A DNA stretch of 64,000 bases from Pseudoalteromonas apostichopi (GTDB lineage Bacteria > Pseudomonadota > Gammaproteobacteria > Enterobacterales > Alteromonadaceae). Below are positions 9,350 through 18,812 of this stretch, in pieces (within the stretch, counting starts at the first letter, position 1; each line of letters opens with the position of its first letter). A program made the position numbers and the translations under genes. Below the pieces are notes generated by a model, which was not told the origin of the DNA, did not search any database, and was given only the letters and a program-made list of their open reading frames with translations. The stretch covers positions 434,001 to 498,000 of the forward strand of contig NZ_AP028066.1 in assembly GCF_030297135.1 (NCBI RefSeq), in the 5' to 3' direction.

Positions 9350-9412
9350 TTTTTAATTTTATTACCCAGTCACCAGATTATTTAGCCTTCAATTTGTATG
9401 AATATTAATTAG

Positions 9413-10786
9413 TTATGCGAGTTTTTGCGGCAATTTAAAGGTTAGCGTAACACCATGATCAGGCATGCTATCAATGCTCACCTCACCTTGCAGTGCTTGG
9501 GTTGCAAGGTTATAAACTATCGACATACCCAAACCACTACCGCCACTACCACGTTTAGTAGTAAAAAATGGTTCGAACACTTTATGCATTACATCTTCAC
9601 TCATGCCATGACCATTGTCTTTGTAGGTGACTGTGTAGCTGTGGGTGTCATCATCAATGCTTACAGTAATATCGATTCGATTTTGCTCACGCCCTATAAA
9701 CCCATGAACACAGCTGTTATTCACAAGATTTAAGAATATTTGGCTAAGGGCTCCCGGAACGGTAATGAGCGAAAAATCATCAACGCAGTCAATGTTCACT
9801 TCAACATTATTACTGCGGGTTAGTGGCATTAGACTGTGTAAAATGTTTTCAAAATAGTCTTTAATATTCGTTTCGAGTAAATTGAGTGATGATTGATCAA
9901 CCGCCGTTTGCTTAAAATCACTAATGAGCTTTGCAGCTCGCTCAAGATTCGCAAAGGAAATTTTGATGCACTCGTTTAAATGATTCATACCCTCAAGTAA
10001 GGCCGCTTTTGTTAGCGTATTTGCCTCTATAAGTCGATTAAGGCTATTTAGCTTGTCCTTAGCCGAGCTATTTGCTGTTACAGCGATGCCAATAGGCGTA
10101 TTTACCTCATGAGCAATGCCCGCCACGAGATTACCAAGTGACGCCATTTTTTCGGCTTCAATTAGTTTTTCTTGCATTGCAGTAAGCTCAGATAAGGTTT
10201 TTTCAAGGGTACGAGTACGCTCTGCAACACGTTGCTCTAAATGCAGATTAGCACGTTCAAGCTCAGCATTCATGCGTTCATTCTCTTGTGCTGAGAGTGC
10301 TCTGCCATATAAGTCAGCTAATGCACCAATAAAGGAGCATTCATCTTCTGTCCATTGCCTTGGTCCACCTATATGCTCACAGCAAAATATCCCGATCATT
10401 TTACCTTTATAGCGAATTGGTGCATCTAACATAGCGCCAATATTAAGTGGTTTTAAGTAGCTTTCACTAAACTCAAAGGTGGCAGGGTCAGTATGAGCAT
10501 CCTCTGCGGTGATAGTACGCTGGGTATCGAGTGCTTTGAAATAAGCTGGATATGCATCACGAGGCAATACTAACATTTGAATTTCTTTGCCGTTTTCTCT
10601 ATCAAGTAGTAATCGGCACTCAATCGCGGTATTTTCGGCATTTAACAACCATATCCCTGCTCTGCCAATTTCAAGGCCATCTAGTACCGCATTCAGAATT
10701 AAGCGTTCAGCTAATTCAACATTGCCACTGTCAAGATCGGAAGAAATTGATACTCCATACAGCAGTTGGACTAGTTGTTGGCGCAT
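9413..10786 (-). CDS. GAF-domain sensor histidine kinase (cytoplasmic)
   Basis: A 457-residue orphan kinase. Residues of about 20-165 form a GAF domain, 170-205 a coiled coil, and the rest a HisKA/HATPase core. The H box is GIAHEVNTPIGIA (phosphorylated His), the N box LVNNSCVHGF, and the G boxes YKDNGHGM and GGSGLGMSIVYNL. HEVNTP and the long helical linker resemble the HWE-free, DctB/HAMP-type kinases that often have C-terminal or separate receivers; no receiver lies nearby. It has no membrane segments, so it probably senses an intracellular signal. AAGGTGAG supports the ATG. Confidence 0.88.
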   Translation of the reverse strand: MRQQLVQLLYGVSISSDLDSGNVELAERLILNAVLDGLEIGRAGIWLLNAENTAIECRLLLDRENGKEIQMLVLPRDAYPAYFKALDTQRTITAEDAHTDPATFEFSESYLKPLNIGAMLDAPIRYKGKMIGIFCCEHIGGPRQWTEDECSFIGALADLYGRALSAQENERMNAELERANLHLEQRVAERTRTLEKTLSELTAMQEKLIEAEKMASLGNLVAGIAHEVNTPIGIAVTANSSAKDKLNSLNRLIEANTLTKAALLEGMNHLNECIKISFANLERAAKLISDFKQTAVDQSSLNLLETNIKDYFENILHSLMPLTRSNNVEVNIDCVDDFSLITVPGALSQIFLNLVNNSCVHGFIGREQNRIDITVSIDDDTHSYTVTYKDNGHGMSEDVMHKVFEPFFTTKRGSGGSGLGMSIVYNLATQALQGEVSIDSMPDHGVTLTFKLPQKLA

Positions 10787-10917
10787 ACTCTCACCTTTTA
10801 GTTTTACGACACTTTAAGTCTAGACGAACATTATAAATCTGACAGAATGAATATAAGTTTTTAAAAACTCATTTAGTATTAAGTAGTTGTTCAGATAAAT
10901 AAGAGTATATTGTACCC

Positions 10918-10993
10918 AACTCCTGTTAATACCCTTTACGACTTTATGTTGTTTAAGCAGTTTGGCCAGCTCTCCCCCGAGCTGGTTTTTTTT
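10918..10993 (+). ncRNA. Candidate small RNA with its own terminator
   Basis: A strong terminator (10966-10993) stands alone between a divergent kinase gene and the next plus-strand gene, so something of roughly 75 bases is probably made here. TATATT at 10906-10911 could be a -10 box, with a weak -35 (TAGTTG, 10884-10889). No reading frame of note ends at the terminator. It could instead be a leader attenuator of the gene at 11058. I recognise no known RNA family. Confidence 0.45.
10966..10993 (+). terminator. Rho-independent terminator without an upstream gene
   Basis: CCAGCTC and GAGCTGG form a 7-bp stem with a TCCCCC loop, followed by eight T. No plus-strand gene precedes it. Confidence 0.9.
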
Positions 10994-11057
10994 TGCCTAG
11001 TCCACAGTGCTAACGCATGTTACAGTTACCTTAGAAATCATCAAAAATTAATATCTC

Positions 11058-11948
11058 ATGCGTTATACCTTAATTTTAATCACATTTTTAATGAGCTTTA
11101 GCACTTTTGCAGTTGCTCAAAATGAACCTGAAAACCGCCCTGCGTTAACCGATGTTGAGCAGCAACAAGCTCTCGATAAGCTTCAAGAACCAATGTATAA
11201 GCCATTGTTAGAGCGTTATATTCTTGATGAATTAAAAGCAGTGCGCCAAGACCAGCAAAAATTACGCGAAGACGTAACTAAGCAAGTGGCTCATACTCAA
11301 CTTGATACCGCAGATCGTGCGATTACTTATACAACAGACACCATTAATAATGTGTTTTTCATTATTACTATTACAGCTTCAATTTTGGTGTTGGTTGGTT
11401 GGAATTCCCTCCGTGACGTAAAAAACAAAGTAGAAGACATTGTAAACACACGTGTTAGTGCGATTACACAAGAATACGAAGATCGCTTGAAAGTACTTGA
11501 AGAAAAGTTACGTGAGCGATCTGAAGAGATCTTATTAAACCAACAAAAGATCTCGATCACTAACGAAGTTCATTCTTTATGGATGCGTGCCAACTTAGAA
11601 AGCGATGTTGCGAATAAGATCGAGATTTTTGACGAAATATTAAAGCGTAAACCTGAAGACGTTGAAGCAATTGCCTATAAAGCGGATGCGCTATTAGAAA
11701 TTAACGAAACAGGTGAAGCCATTGAACTTTGTAATCAAGCGCTAGAAATTGATAGTGACTACGGCTATGCCTACTGGCAACGTGCTTGTGCGTATGCATT
11801 ACTGCATAAACATGCTGATGCAATGGCAGACATTCGCATGGCACTTGAGTATTCTCCAAACCTTCGTAACGAGCTATTACACGAAAGCGCTTTTGCCAGC
11901 CTGCACGACAACGACAGCTTTAATTCGTTGTTAAACGAAATGGCTTAG
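11058..11948 (+). CDS. Membrane-anchored TPR protein with coiled coil
   Basis: A 296-residue protein. A signal peptide (about residues 1-20, ending FAVAQ) is followed by a helical region, a membrane helix (about 97-117, NNVFFIITITASILVLVGW), a charged coiled coil (about 120-165) and at least two TPR units (about 190-280, for example AEALLEINETGEAIELCNQALEI-like spacing). TPRs mediate protein contacts, here probably on the cytoplasmic side after the helix. The partner is unknown. No operon partner follows; a REP island begins 11 bases after the stop. Confidence 0.75.
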   Translation: MRYTLILITFLMSFSTFAVAQNEPENRPALTDVEQQQALDKLQEPMYKPLLERYILDELKAVRQDQQKLREDVTKQVAHTQLDTADRAITYTTDTINNVFFIITITASILVLVGWNSLRDVKNKVEDIVNTRVSAITQEYEDRLKVLEEKLRERSEEILLNQQKISITNEVHSLWMRANLESDVANKIEIFDEILKRKPEDVEAIAYKADALLEINETGEAIELCNQALEIDSDYGYAYWQRACAYALLHKHADAMADIRMALEYSPNLRNELLHESAFASLHDNDSFNSLLNEMA

Positions 11949-11959
11949 CCGAAACCCAT

Positions 11960-12082
11960 GTAGCAGCGGGTTTATCCCGCGTCATAGGCGCTAGGGTTTA
12001 GGTTCTAGGTCCTAGGCGCTGGGACGCGATGTAAAATCGCTGCTACCTAGTACCTCGTAACTTTCGCCTTTCCCCTTGTAAC
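11960..12082. repeat. REP island 3
   Basis: A plus-strand REP at 11960-11983 (GTAGCAGCGGG...CCCGCGTC) and a minus-strand REP at 12023-12046 (GACGCGATG...GCTGCTAC) flank a TAGG tract (11986-12022). A CTCGTAACTTTCGCC-type tract follows (12053-12082). The two hairpins share outer ends but differ in the centre, as in islands 2 and 5. Confidence 0.85.
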
Positions 12083-12107
12083 TTGAATTCAACTAACTTT
12101 CACCCAT

Positions 12108-12136
12108 AAAAAAAGAGCAGCTGGGCTGCTCTTTTT
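12108..12136 (-). terminator. Terminator of the NTF2-like gene
   Basis: AGAGCAGC and GCTGCTCT pair around a 3-base loop with A and T runs on both sides. It directly abuts the stop codon at 12137. Confidence 0.88.
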
Positions 12137-12910
12137 CTAACGGAAGAATAACACTTTGGTTATTTTGCCGTTCTCTATTTTGTAGCTGGTGACAAACTCA
12201 GAACGCTTGTCGACGACTTTGGGGTCTTGTGAACATGTTTCAGAGAGTTCATGATCAATCACGATGTTGCCAAGCACAATGCGTTTAATTGGTGATGACT
12301 TAATGCACTTTAGCTTTTTAAACATGATGCCATATCGAGCAATAAGCTTTTCTTTACCTTTAAACATCAACTCATTCGGGAATGTATAAAACTCTACGTT
12401 TTCGTCATACATCTTAATGAATGCATCGATGTTTCGTGCATTATAAGCTGCAATCAGCTGTTCAATCACCGCCATCGATTCACGTGACTGACGCGCTTTT
12501 TCTTGCTGCTTAGCTGTAAGGGCTTCTTTAGCTTGGTTAACGGCTTTTTCAGCTTCTGCAACTGCTTGCTGTTTTTCAGCAACTGTTTTTGGTTGCTCTG
12601 CAGGTGCGGGAGTTTGCGTGCCTAGCACTTTGCTGTCATCAACTTCTGCAACCGCCTTTAAAGCTTCTGCAGTGGCTTTTTGCTCATCGCTGCTTTGAGT
12701 TTTTTCGGCTGTTGCTTTCGCTGTTTCAGTTTCAGACGCTGATTTTTGTTCTGTTGCAGGCTTTTCTTCAATAAACTCTAAGCTAGGTACGTCCTTCTTT
12801 TCGGCTTTTTGTTCATTGCTAGTTTGAGGTTGGACTTGCTCTACTGTTTCGTCACTTGCAATTGACTGCCAAGAGAATAATAAACTGATTGCAAAAAATA
12901 ACGGTTTCAT
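12137..12910 (-). CDS. Secreted protein with Ala/Glu/Lys-rich region and SnoaL/NTF2-like domain
   Basis: A 257-residue protein with a signal peptide (about 1-18, ending SIAS). Residues of about 20-140 are low-complexity, rich in Ala, Glu, Lys, Gln and Thr, and probably form a flexible or coiled segment. The C-terminal 110 residues look like a SnoaL/NTF2-like fold (IEQLIAAYNARNIDAFIKMY... EFYTFPNELMFKGKEKL). In such proteins this domain may bind a small ligand or carry an enzyme, and neither can be told here. It is followed on the same strand by nothing within 130 bases; fpr lies upstream. Confidence 0.75.
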   Translation of the reverse strand: MKPLFFAISLLFSWQSIASDETVEQVQPQTSNEQKAEKKDVPSLEFIEEKPATEQKSASETETAKATAEKTQSSDEQKATAEALKAVAEVDDSKVLGTQTPAPAEQPKTVAEKQQAVAEAEKAVNQAKEALTAKQQEKARQSRESMAVIEQLIAAYNARNIDAFIKMYDENVEFYTFPNELMFKGKEKLIARYGIMFKKLKCIKSSPIKRIVLGNIVIDHELSETCSQDPKVVDKRSEFVTSYKIENGKITKVLFFR

Positions 12911-12980
12911 AGTTTTCCTAAATGCATCATGCCTGATTGAGGCGCTAAGGTAGCAAATTATGACTGCTTGGCATAGTTTT

Positions 12981-13721
12981 TTACCAATATTGCTCTACTG
13001 TTATCTGCCCAGGTTCGCGGCGTCTGTTGCGGCTAAAACCCAGCTCTAATAAAATAGCTGTGGTGTCTTTTACCATTTTTGGATTACCGCAAATCATAAA
13101 CTGTGCGGTATCAGGTACAGTAGGATGCCCTATTACATCAAACAAACGATGGTCTTTAATTACATCTGTGATCCGACCATTAAAACCTACTTCGGCTGAC
13201 TCTCGGCTGACTACGGGTGAATAGTAAAGGTTCGGGTACTGTTGCTGAAGCGCTTTAATACGCTCTTGATAGCTTAAGTCCTCGTTAAAACGAACACCAT
13301 GCACTAGGTGAACATGCTCAAATTTTTGCCACACTTCACCCTGCTCTAATATTGAAATAAAAGGTCCAAGCGCTGTACCAGTACTCAGCATATAAAGTTG
13401 TTCGCTGCCAGGTACTTCATCAAGGGTAAAAAAACCTGTGGCGCGACGTTCAATTGTAACTGAGTCACCTGGTTTTAATTGTGCTAGCTGCTGAGAAAGT
13501 TGGCCGTCTTTGACGTTAATAAGATAAAACTCAAGATCGGGATTATTAGGCGCATTCACATAAGAATATGCGCGTGCAACACGTTTATCACCCACTTGCA
13601 TAGCTAACTTAGTAAACTGCCCTGCCGTAAATGGCTCAACATCGGCATTAACGATTAAGCTAAATAATGACTCAGTCCACCATTTAACGTCTTTAACCTT
13701 AGCTTCAACCCAATTAGACAT
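12981..13721 (-). CDS. fpr: Ferredoxin/flavodoxin-NADP+ reductase Fpr
   Basis: Fpr moves electrons between NADPH and ferredoxin or flavodoxin, often in oxidative-stress and Fe-S repair. The FAD-binding motif RAYSYVNAPNNPDLEFY, the NADP region LSTGTALGPF, CGNPKMV and the C-terminal aromatic VEQYW all match E. coli Fpr. A longer frame opens at 13763, but the protein family begins with the equivalent of MSNWVEAKV. The ATG at 13721 has GAGGA five bases away, so I chose it, giving 246 residues. Confidence 0.95.
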   Translation of the reverse strand: MSNWVEAKVKDVKWWTESLFSLIVNADVEPFTAGQFTKLAMQVGDKRVARAYSYVNAPNNPDLEFYLINVKDGQLSQQLAQLKPGDSVTIERRATGFFTLDEVPGSEQLYMLSTGTALGPFISILEQGEVWQKFEHVHLVHGVRFNEDLSYQERIKALQQQYPNLYYSPVVSRESAEVGFNGRITDVIKDHRLFDVIGHPTVPDTAQFMICGNPKMVKDTTAILLELGFSRNRRREPGQITVEQYW

Positions 13722-13840
13722 ACACATCCTCAATTGTTGTTCCTCTATTAAAAGTGGCAACAATTAGTTGAATTTTCAAGTTTTAAGGGGCGGTTGCAAG
13801 TTGCGAGCAGGATTTTACGCGAGGTAAACAGGCAGCTATA

Positions 13841-13865
13841 AAAAAAGCCGCATAAATGCGGCTTT
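13841..13865 (-). terminator. Rho-independent terminator of deoBD
   Basis: AAAGCCGCAT and ATGCGGCTTT pair around AA, with a T run on the minus strand. It lies 70 bases beyond the deoD stop. Confidence 0.85.
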
Positions 13866-13932
13866 GAGGTTAGTCTCACTTCACTTTGGGCGTGTTTCCA
13901 AATTTCAGTGAATACGTTACCAAGGAACTTAT

Positions 13933-14634
13933 TTAAATTGATTCTAAAGCAATTTTAACCATTTCGTTAAAAGTGCTTTGACGCTCTTCACTTGGTGTTG
14001 CTTCACCAGTGATTACGTGGTCACTTACAGTAAATAGTGCCATCGCTTTTGCGCCGTATTCAGCGGCTACGCCGTACATGCCAGCTGTTTCCATATCAAC
14101 AGCAAGTACGCCTAGCTTGTCTAATTCTTGATAAAAAGTGTTATCTGCTTGATAGAATGTATCTGTTGTAAATACATTACCTACCTTCGCTTCAATACCT
14201 AATTCTTTTGCTGCGTTTACACCATTTAGTAATAAACCAAAATCAGCAATTGCGGCAAAGTCGTAACCACGAACGCGCGCACGGTTTACGTTTGAATCAG
14301 TACTTGCACCTTGTGCAAAGATAACGTCACGGATTTTGATATCGCTACCAATACCACCACAGGTACCAATACGAATTAGATTTTTAACGCCGTAACTAAC
14401 GATCAATTCACGGGCATAAATTGACATTGATGGAATACCCATCCCAGAGCCCATAATACTTACTGGTTTACCTTTGTAGGTACCGGTAAAACCATACATA
14501 TTACGAACGCCTGTTACTTGTTTTGCGTCATCTAAAAAGTTTTCAGCAATGTATTGAGCGCGAAGCGGATCACCCGGCATTAATACCGTTTCTGCAAATT
14601 CGCCTACATCGGCGCTGATATGAGGAGTACTCAT
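13933..14634 (-). CDS. deoD: Purine nucleoside phosphorylase DeoD
   Basis: It splits purine (deoxy)nucleosides with phosphate into base and (deoxy)ribose-1-phosphate. At 233 residues it matches the hexameric bacterial type. Features are MPGDPLRAQYIAENFL (phosphate site), GSGMGIPSMSIYARE, RIGTCGGI and VDMETAGMYGVA (ribose binding), and SDH with the catalytic Asp near the end. Its ATG overlaps the deoB stop by one base (TAATG), so it is translated together with deoB. Confidence 0.97.
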   Translation of the reverse strand: MSTPHISADVGEFAETVLMPGDPLRAQYIAENFLDDAKQVTGVRNMYGFTGTYKGKPVSIMGSGMGIPSMSIYARELIVSYGVKNLIRIGTCGGIGSDIKIRDVIFAQGASTDSNVNRARVRGYDFAAIADFGLLLNGVNAAKELGIEAKVGNVFTTDTFYQADNTFYQELDKLGVLAVDMETAGMYGVAAEYGAKAMALFTVSDHVITGEATPSEERQSTFNEMVKIALESI

Positions 14635-15863
14635 TATTGGTTTCCTTTTTTGTTCGCTAATAGCTTGTCGTTAAAGCTATCACCGTATTCAAGTGCAGGA
14701 AGATTAAACCACTGGGCAAGGGTTTGACCTATGTCTGCAAAACTAGCTCGTTCTCCAAGCGGGGTGTTTGTCATTCCCGGTTGGAAAGCAAGTACTGGCA
14801 CGTATTCACGTGTATGGTCAGTGCCTGCTGCTGTTGGATCACATCCGTGATCGGCGGTAATGATTAACACATCATCGCTATTTAGCTGATTTAAAATGGT
14901 CGGCAGATAATCATCAAACTCTTTTAATGCTTTAGCGTAGCCAACTGCATTACGGCGATGACCGTACTTTTCATCAAAATCAACTAAATTTGTAAAAATC
15001 AAACTATGATCAGGTGCACTTGCGATAACTTCTGAGGTTTTCTCAAGTAAGTTCATCAGCCCTGGCGCTTTGTGTTTTTGGGTGATGCCTTGGTGCGCAT
15101 AAATATCGGAAATTTTACCGATACTGATCACTTCACCACCGTCTTGCGATAATTTATCTAGCAAAGTTGGCGACGGTGGAAGCACCGAGTAGTCACGACG
15201 ATTACCTGTACGGGCAAAATCATCGCTGCTCGAACCCAAAAATGGCCGCGCAATCACTCTTCCTATGTTCATTTCATCAAGCAGCGCCCGTGCGATTTCG
15301 CAAACCTGATAAAGTTTCTCCAGTCCAAATGATTCTTCGTGCGCGGCTATTTGAAACACGCTATCAACTGAGGTGTAGCAAATTGGCATGCCAGTTTGCA
15401 TGTGCTCTTCACCTAGTTGTTCTAAAATGGTCGTTCCTGAGGCATAGCAGTTACCTAAGATGCCTGGAATACCTGCGCGAGCAATAAGCTCATCAACAAA
15501 TTCTTGTGGAAAACACGGCTGTGTATTTGGAAAATAACCCCAATCAAACAACACAGGTACACCGGCCATTTCCCAATGTCCAGAAGGTGTGTCTTTACCA
15601 CTTGATAACTCTTTAGCGTAACCCCACGCGCCAGTAGGTGCTTGGCGGTCACTTACTAAACAAGGTTCTTTACCTGCGGCTTCGCATGCATCAGCTAAAC
15701 CTAGACGGGTAAGATTGGGCAGCGATAAATGCTCACCAGTTTCTTCTGCATAGGCTTTAAGTAAATGAGCAAAAGTATTTGCGCCTACATCACCAAACTT
15801 CTCTGCGTCAGGTGCTGCGCCTATTCCTAGGCTATCTGCCATTAAGATGAGTGCTCTTGCCAT
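14634..15863 (-). CDS. deoB: Phosphopentomutase DeoB
   Basis: It converts (deoxy)ribose-1-phosphate made by DeoD to the 5-phosphate. At 409 residues it is of the alkaline-phosphatase-superfamily type with metal motifs MADSLGIGAAPDAE, SGKDTPSGHWEM (the Thr that is phosphorylated), TADHGCDP and GTDHTREYVP. GAGGT precedes the ATG. It is the first gene of a two-gene deoBD operon, divergent from udk-nupC; the four genes form one nucleoside-use cluster. deoC and deoA are not in the window. Confidence 0.97.
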   Translation of the reverse strand: MARALILMADSLGIGAAPDAEKFGDVGANTFAHLLKAYAEETGEHLSLPNLTRLGLADACEAAGKEPCLVSDRQAPTGAWGYAKELSSGKDTPSGHWEMAGVPVLFDWGYFPNTQPCFPQEFVDELIARAGIPGILGNCYASGTTILEQLGEEHMQTGMPICYTSVDSVFQIAAHEESFGLEKLYQVCEIARALLDEMNIGRVIARPFLGSSSDDFARTGNRRDYSVLPPSPTLLDKLSQDGGEVISIGKISDIYAHQGITQKHKAPGLMNLLEKTSEVIASAPDHSLIFTNLVDFDEKYGHRRNAVGYAKALKEFDDYLPTILNQLNSDDVLIITADHGCDPTAAGTDHTREYVPVLAFQPGMTNTPLGERASFADIGQTLAQWFNLPALEYGDSFNDKLLANKKGNQ

Positions 15864-16054
15864 GGGTACCTCGTTATCAATATGTGAATACTTTATATGC
15901 TCTTCGAATTTTTGGTACAGGACATAAGTCCTGTTTCATAAAACAGAAACATTATAAATTTGCATCCCTAAGCGAAGCAAAAGAGATTAATCGTGTCTTT
16001 TTTGCTATTGTGATCTACCTAACAATGTTTCCTTCTGTGTGGGCGAGAACTTTA

Positions 16055-16684
16055 GTGACACGAACAATTATAGCTATTGCTGGCGCATCTGCGTCGGGCA
16101 AGTCTCTTTTTAGCAAGACAATTTATAACGAATTAGTCAATGAGCTTGAACCGGGCGCGATCGCAGTGATCGAAGAAGATGCTTATTACAAAGACCAGTC
16201 GCATTTGCCGTTTGACCATCGAACGCAAACCAATTACGACCATCCTGATGCTTTCGAGCATGAGCTTTTGCATGAGCACTTACTTCAATTGCGCGCTGGA
16301 AAATCGGTAGACGTACCAACTTATGACTATGCAATGCATACCCGTAGCGATGAAACGCGCCGAGTTGCATCTGCAAAAGTACTTATCGTTGAAGGTATTT
16401 TGCTACTGAGTGATCCGGCACTTCGAAAAGAATTTGATATTAAGGTGTTTATTGATACACCGTTAGATATCTGCCTTATGCGCCGTATGCAACGAGATAT
16501 GGAGCAGCGTGGCAGAACATTACAGTCCGTTGTTGATCAATATCAAGCGACAGTGCGACCTATGTTTTATCAGTTTATTGAGCCATCAAAACACAAAGCT
16601 GATCTCGTAGTCACTCGCGGCGGTATGAATCGCGTTGCCATTGATATAATTAAAAGTAAAATAAAATATTTACTGCAACAATAA
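16055..16684 (+). CDS. udk: Uridine kinase Udk
   Basis: It phosphorylates uridine and cytidine to UMP and CMP in pyrimidine salvage. Walker A is GASASGKS, followed by EEDAYYKDQSHL, TNYDHPDAFEH, the lid VFIDTPLDICLMRRMQRD, and TVRPMFYQFIEPSK. The open frame extends to 15851, but the family begins a few residues before the P-loop. I chose GTG at 16055 (209 residues; E. coli Udk is 213), with GGGCGAG upstream. ATG at 16025 is the alternative and has no ribosome site. nupC follows after 18 bases. Confidence 0.92.
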   Translation: MTRTIIAIAGASASGKSLFSKTIYNELVNELEPGAIAVIEEDAYYKDQSHLPFDHRTQTNYDHPDAFEHELLHEHLLQLRAGKSVDVPTYDYAMHTRSDETRRVASAKVLIVEGILLLSDPALRKEFDIKVFIDTPLDICLMRRMQRDMEQRGRTLQSVVDQYQATVRPMFYQFIEPSKHKADLVVTRGGMNRVAIDIIKSKIKYLLQQ

Positions 16685-16702
16685 CAACGGGAAATAGTCA
16701 GT

Positions 16703-17926
16703 ATGACAACATTTATGAGCTTAGTAGGCATTGTTGTGCTACTAGGCATTGCTTTTGCGGCTTCAACTAACCGTAAAGCGATTAATTTAAGAACAGTAGG
16801 CATCGCTTTTTTACTACAAGTGTTAATTGGTGGCTTTGTCTTGTTCTTCGAAGTGGGCAAAAACGTACTAGCAAGTATGTCACGAGGAGTTTCATCGGTT
16901 ATTGGATATGCCAATGACGGTATAAGCTTCTTATTTGGCTCACTGGCATCGCAAGATACTTTAGGGTTTATTTTTGCGATACAAGTATTGCCCGTTATCG
17001 TGTTCTTCTCAGCATTAGTTGCTGTGTTGTATCACATCGGAGTAATGGATTGGATAATCAAGATTCTCGGCGGTGGCTTACAAAAGCTATTGAAAACCTC
17101 TCGCCCTGAATCGCTTTCTGCAACCGCCAATATTTTCGTTGGCCAAACAGAAGCACCATTGATTGTTAAGCCATTTATTGCCAGCATGACTAAGTCAGAG
17201 CTGTTTGCGGTAATGGTAGGTGGCCTTGCTACCGTAGCAGGTTCTGTTATGGCGGGTTACGTAACAATTGGTGTAGAGCTTAAATACTTAATCGCAGCCA
17301 GCTTTATGGCGGCACCAGGTGGTTTCTTAATGGCAAAAATGATTGTGCCAGAGACCGAAACACCAAAAGAAGATTTAGCTGATTTAGACGTACAAGAAGA
17401 AAAACCGGTTAACGTAATTGATGCAGCTGCATCAGGTGCCGCAAACGGTATGCATCTAGCACTGAATGTAGGTGCTATGTTACTTGCTTTCGTAGCACTT
17501 ATTGCACTTTTAAATGGGCTATTAGGCGGTATTGGTGGTTGGTTTGATCATCCAACATTAACGCTACAAGAAATTTTAGGTTACGTATTCGCGCCAGTTG
17601 CATGGTTATTAGGTGTACCTTGGAACGAAGCAGTAATCGCAGGCAGTTTTATAGGTCAGAAGGTTGTAGTAAACGAATTTGTTGCTTACCTCGACTTTAT
17701 TAATTATCGCGATACGTTAAGTGCGCACACACAAGCGATTGTCACATTCGCGTTATGTGGGTTTGCTAACTTATCATCGATAGCAATTTTACTAGGTGGA
17801 TTAGGCGGTATGGCGCCTAGTCGGCGAAAGGATATCGCACGCTTAGGGCTCAGAGCAGTGTTAGCAGGATCTATGGCTAACCTCATGAGTGCAGCAATTG
17901 CAGGTTTTTTCCTCTCGCTAGCTTAG
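16703..17926 (+). CDS. nupC: Concentrative nucleoside transporter (NupC/CNT family)
   Basis: This inner-membrane transporter imports nucleosides with a cation (H+ or Na+). At 407 residues with about 8-10 membrane segments it shows the CNT hallmarks GQTEAPLIVKPF, the region EGGLATVAG-like (MVGGLATVAGSVMAGYV) and the C-terminal EFVAYL...ALCGFANLSSIAI. It is downstream of udk in one operon, so import and phosphorylation are coupled. It is followed by a terminator at 18015. Confidence 0.95.
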   Translation: MTTFMSLVGIVVLLGIAFAASTNRKAINLRTVGIAFLLQVLIGGFVLFFEVGKNVLASMSRGVSSVIGYANDGISFLFGSLASQDTLGFIFAIQVLPVIVFFSALVAVLYHIGVMDWIIKILGGGLQKLLKTSRPESLSATANIFVGQTEAPLIVKPFIASMTKSELFAVMVGGLATVAGSVMAGYVTIGVELKYLIAASFMAAPGGFLMAKMIVPETETPKEDLADLDVQEEKPVNVIDAAASGAANGMHLALNVGAMLLAFVALIALLNGLLGGIGGWFDHPTLTLQEILGYVFAPVAWLLGVPWNEAVIAGSFIGQKVVVNEFVAYLDFINYRDTLSAHTQAIVTFALCGFANLSSIAILLGGLGGMAPSRRKDIARLGLRAVLAGSMANLMSAAIAGFFLSLA

Positions 17927-18014
17927 AAACTTAATGAGATGAGCCGTAGTTGCAAAACAATAGGATAGGACTTTAAGGGGTTAAAGGTCTATCTGACTTG
18001 AACGATACTTCACC

Positions 18015-18034
18015 AAGGGCCGCAAGGCCCTTTT
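18015..18034 (+). terminator. Terminator of udk-nupC
   Basis: AAGGGCC and GGCCCTT pair around GCAA, followed by T. It lies about 90 bases after the nupC stop. Confidence 0.8.
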
Positions 18035-18083
18035 ATCGTTTTATGTGCTAAGATTTAATTACTAAGTCTATTTAAGTACATAA

Positions 18084-18812
18084 ATGAAATTTTTACGAGT
18101 TTATATACTAATCCTTTTCTTTAGTTGGCCAGCACTTTGCGAACCGACCCTGACCGTTGTGACTGAGCTGTCGCCACCAAACCAAACTTTAATCAATAAC
18201 CAAGTTTCCGGTGAAAGCACCGAATTAGTTAAAGCTATTTTTGCCAAAGCAAACATAAACCCAAATATAGAGCTTTATCCTTGGGCCCGTGCCTACAATA
18301 TGGCACTTAAGAGACCTAATATCTTTATTTATAGTATGGCGAAGACCCCTGAGCGCGAAAAACACTTTCATTGGATTGGTGAAGTGGCTACCTATCAAAT
18401 GGGCTTTGTTAAATTAAGCTCTCGCACAGATATAAACATCACCTCAAACGAGCAAGCAAAAGATTACAAAATAGCCGTACAACGTAATGATTTAGCGGCA
18501 CAGCGCCTAACAGACCGTGGTTACACTGTAGTCTATACTTCGGATATCAATAAATCATATCAACTGTTGATGTCGGGCAAGGTTGATTTAATTATCGATG
18601 ATAAAAATTATATTGCAGCTATGGCTGAGCAGCTGGCATTAGATGAGCGCCGCTTTAGCTTTACGCATGGTATCGACTTTTTAACCATGAAAGGCTACCT
18701 CGCGGCAAATATTAATACCGAACAACGCTATGTGGATGCGTTAAAAAAAGCATTTAATGAAGTGATGATGACGCCAAAATACAATACCGTGATGTTACTA
18801 CAGCGACCTTAA
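18084..18812 (+). CDS. Periplasmic solute-binding protein, SBP_bac_3-like
   Basis: A 242-residue protein with a signal peptide (about 1-18, ending ALC). The fold pattern is that of amino-acid-type binding proteins: VVTELSPPNQ, then LYPWARAYNMAL, KTPEREKHFHWIGEV, and SYQLLMSGKVDLIIDDK. These solo members, common in Alteromonadales, lack a permease neighbour and may not be transporters at all. The 3' end overlaps the convergent relative at 18809 by four bases. The two proteins share the PWARAY/PWSRAY and REKHFHWIG/REELFKWVG segments, so they are distant paralogs. Confidence 0.82.
   Translation: MKFLRVYILILFFSWPALCEPTLTVVTELSPPNQTLINNQVSGESTELVKAIFAKANINPNIELYPWARAYNMALKRPNIFIYSMAKTPEREKHFHWIGEVATYQMGFVKLSSRTDINITSNEQAKDYKIAVQRNDLAAQRLTDRGYTVVYTSDINKSYQLLMSGKVDLIIDDKNYIAAMAEQLALDERRFSFTHGIDFLTMKGYLAANINTEQRYVDALKKAFNEVMMTPKYNTVMLLQRP

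Noticed and set aside
10910..11101. ORF of 63 codons upstream of 11058
   Set aside because: It runs through a strong terminator and overlaps the next gene's start.
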